Positions 6,023 to 6,921 of a DNA stretch of 6,921 nucleotides are shown here, in pieces. The notes below the pieces were generated by a model that was not told the origin of the DNA, did not search any database, and saw nothing but the letters and a program-made list of their open reading frames with translations. Source of the stretch: an uncultured Calothrix sp. (GTDB lineage: Bacteria > Cyanobacteriota > Cyanobacteriia > Cyanobacteriales > Nostocaceae). Every line of letters begins with the position of its first letter. Position 1 is the first letter of the stretch. The stretch spans positions 1 through 6,921 of the forward strand of contig CAKZYM010000227.1 of assembly GCA_937884685.1 (NCBI GenBank). Direction: 5' to 3'. Made by a program: the position numbers and the translations under genes.

Positions 6023-6652
6023 TTAAGCCGCTGTCGATAACGCTTTAGACACCGCTGCGGGCTTGCTCGGTTTGAGATAAGCATCAGTTGATGATGCTCG
6101 GGAGATAGCAGCCAATGCATAACCCAAAGTATGCTTGTGAATTCGGGGCATTTTTTGAAATGACATATCTTGCCCCCAATCCTGGACTGATTTTGTTCCT
6201 ATTTGCAAAACATCGGTAAGGATTTTAACGCAAGTGCCACGGAAATTAGCATGAGAAACAGTTTGCAATATTTCCTGCTCCGTTAACCCATCTAAAAGAA
6301 CTTTTTCTAAAAACGTTTGAGCATCAACCGATGGTGGAACAAAATCCCCTCTTAAGATGCTTCCTAGCTGACGAGGGACAATTTGAGCATCATAGATATA
6401 AGCAAGAGCAATCCTACAATATTTAGGCATCCCTTCAAAATTAAGGTCGCTTCCCCATTTACGAACCGTGGCTCGTTGTATATCAAAGATTGCACAGAAT
6501 ACCGTAATGCATTTTTTGCGATATTGGCTATCTGTTTCTTCTTCGAGCAGTTCTGAGGGAGTCAGTTCGGCGATACCAAAGCAGTGACGCAGGAACTGCC
6601 TGGGTTCCAAACCTTCTTTCGGTAAACTTTTGAGGATTTCGCAGTTTTTCAT
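6023..6652 (-). CDS. Unrecognised 209-residue protein, tandem duplicated HTH-like unit
   Basis: I do not recognise this protein by name. It consists of two copies of a ~75-residue helical unit, residues 17-92 and 111-185. These align with one single-residue gap: PRQFLRHCF with AQTFLEKVL, FDIQRATVRKWG with LQIGTKSVQDWG, DLNFEGMPK with DMSFQKMPR, and then IALAYIYDAQI with TLGYALAAIS. The WGxDxxFxxMP[KR] core is kept in both. The segment just before it (56-67, 149-160) looks like a helix-turn-helix, reminiscent of FxxxxxTVxKW recognition helices, so DNA binding is plausible but unproven. The tail (186-209) is Ala/Ser/Lys-rich and probably disordered. The start ATG has a good ribosome site. It is the first gene of a probable two-gene leftward transcript and is divergent from the ribbon-helix-helix gene. 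Confidence 0.85.
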   Translation of the reverse strand: MKNCEILKSLPKEGLEPRQFLRHCFGIAELTPSELLEEETDSQYRKKCITVFCAIFDIQRATVRKWGSDLNFEGMPKYCRIALAYIYDAQIVPRQLGSILRGDFVPPSVDAQTFLEKVLLDGLTEQEILQTVSHANFRGTCVKILTDVLQIGTKSVQDWGQDMSFQKMPRIHKHTLGYALAAISRASSTDAYLKPSKPAAVSKALSTAA

Positions 6653-6661
6653 CTTTAGAGA

Positions 6662-6667
6662 TTCCTG
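6662..6667 (-). promoter_or_regulatory. Shine-Dalgarno of the 209-residue gene
   Basis: On the minus strand CAGGAA precedes the ATG (6652-6650), with its last base 9 nt from the start. This supports the chosen start and a regular leader for the leftward transcript. Confidence 0.6.
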
Positions 6668-6679
6668 TTTACAAGGAAA

Positions 6680-6704
6680 GGACTTTACGGGAGCATTGGA
6701 CTTT
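6680..6704. repeat. Direct repeat pair GGACTTT in the divergent region
   Basis: Two exact copies of GGACTTT at 6680-6686 and 6698-6704, spaced 18 bp start to start. On the minus strand they read AAAGTCC and lie in the leader just upstream of the 209-residue gene's ribosome site. A possible regulator-binding pair, though too short to exclude chance. Confidence 0.35.
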
Positions 6705-6738
6705 TGGAATCGAAACTGAAATTTTTGTGTGATACATA

Positions 6739-6780
6739 AGCATCATAATACAAGCATCTATTTAACAACTATACAGCATC
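6739..6780. repeat. Three short direct repeats AGCATC in the divergent region
   Basis: Exact AGCATC copies at 6739-6744, 6753-6758 and 6775-6780, the last two extended as AGCATCTAT. They lie between the divergent 209-residue and ribbon-helix-helix genes. The start-to-start spacings are 14 and 22 bp. A CATAAT (6744-6749), a possible plus-strand -10 box, overlaps the first repeat but has no good -35. The repeats could be operator sites for the adjacent ribbon-helix-helix protein; this is inference. Confidence 0.4.
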
Positions 6781-6847
6781 TATATTGAAACAAAAATTAA
6801 ATTCAATAAAAGATACGATGAGACATGATAATTAGAAAAGACCTACC

Positions 6848-6921
6848 GTGACTAAGAGAATAAGCGTTTCTATTCCCGACTTAACCCACGAAAAATTACA
6901 AACTTGGGCTGACATTGAAGG
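6848..6921 (+). CDS. Ribbon-helix-helix (CopG/Arc-like) protein, N-terminal part
   Basis: GTG at 6848 opens a frame that runs off the window after 24 codons. In-frame TAG at 6833-6835 excludes earlier starts. GAAAAG (6835-6840), 7 nt upstream, is a modest ribosome site. The sequence TKRISVSIPDLTHEKLQTWA fits the start of an RHH domain: a short strand with alternating residues (RISVSIPD) that pairs in the dimer and enters the DNA major groove, then helix A (HEKLQTWADIEG). RHH proteins of this size are usually autoregulating repressors, antitoxins or plasmid copy or partition regulators. The truncation means length, second helix and any partner gene cannot be seen. The divergent repeats just upstream are candidate targets. 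Confidence 0.65.
   Translation, partial: MTKRISVSIPDLTHEKLQTWADIE

Overview
The window looks cyanobacterial. It holds a perfect copy of the HIP1 octamer (GCGATCGC, 5735-5742) and a 7/8 near-match at 1774-1781. The TPR proteins are of the long, regular 40-residue type common in filamentous cyanobacteria, and the base composition is AT-rich. Nothing here fixes the species or says whether this is chromosome or plasmid.

Left half, plus strand (1-4024): the 3' end of a PNP/MTAN-type nucleoside phosphorylase or nucleosidase gene is followed at once by a 652-residue TPR protein. That gene's Shine-Dalgarno overlaps the upstream stop codon, so the two are probably translated together. A 218-bp gap carrying a decayed TPR fragment comes next, then a second TPR protein of 497 residues. 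The two TPR proteins share an N-terminal module that is identical over 64 residues and differs by one silent base in 192 bp. Their TPR arrays have diverged (13 units against 9, one of the latter internally shortened). This resembles a family in which a constant head is kept homogeneous while the repeat array changes. One plausible reading, an inference, is a nucleosidase effector with TPR recognition or scaffold partners, comparable in layout to PNP-effector immune proteins. No ATPase (STAND/NACHT) domain is visible inside the window.

Middle (4025-4223): a convergent AT-rich gap separates the TPR block from the minus-strand block. No convincing terminator hairpin was found there.

Right half, minus strand (4224-6652): two genes that I do not recognise run leftward, a 209-residue protein and then a 573-residue protein 77 bp downstream, probably as one transcript. 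The 209-residue protein is an internal duplication of a ~75-residue helical unit with an HTH-like segment. The 573-residue protein has an acidic linker and, in its C-terminal half, what looks like a doubled [helical motif + SH3/KOW-like barrel]. Both carry a similar motif, [A/C]RxAxAxxYDxQIV, so they may be related or functionally linked.

Right edge: a divergent 195-bp intergenic region with short direct repeats (three AGCATC, two GGACTTT) leads to the first 24 codons of a plus-strand ribbon-helix-helix (CopG-like) protein, a likely small DNA-binding regulator.
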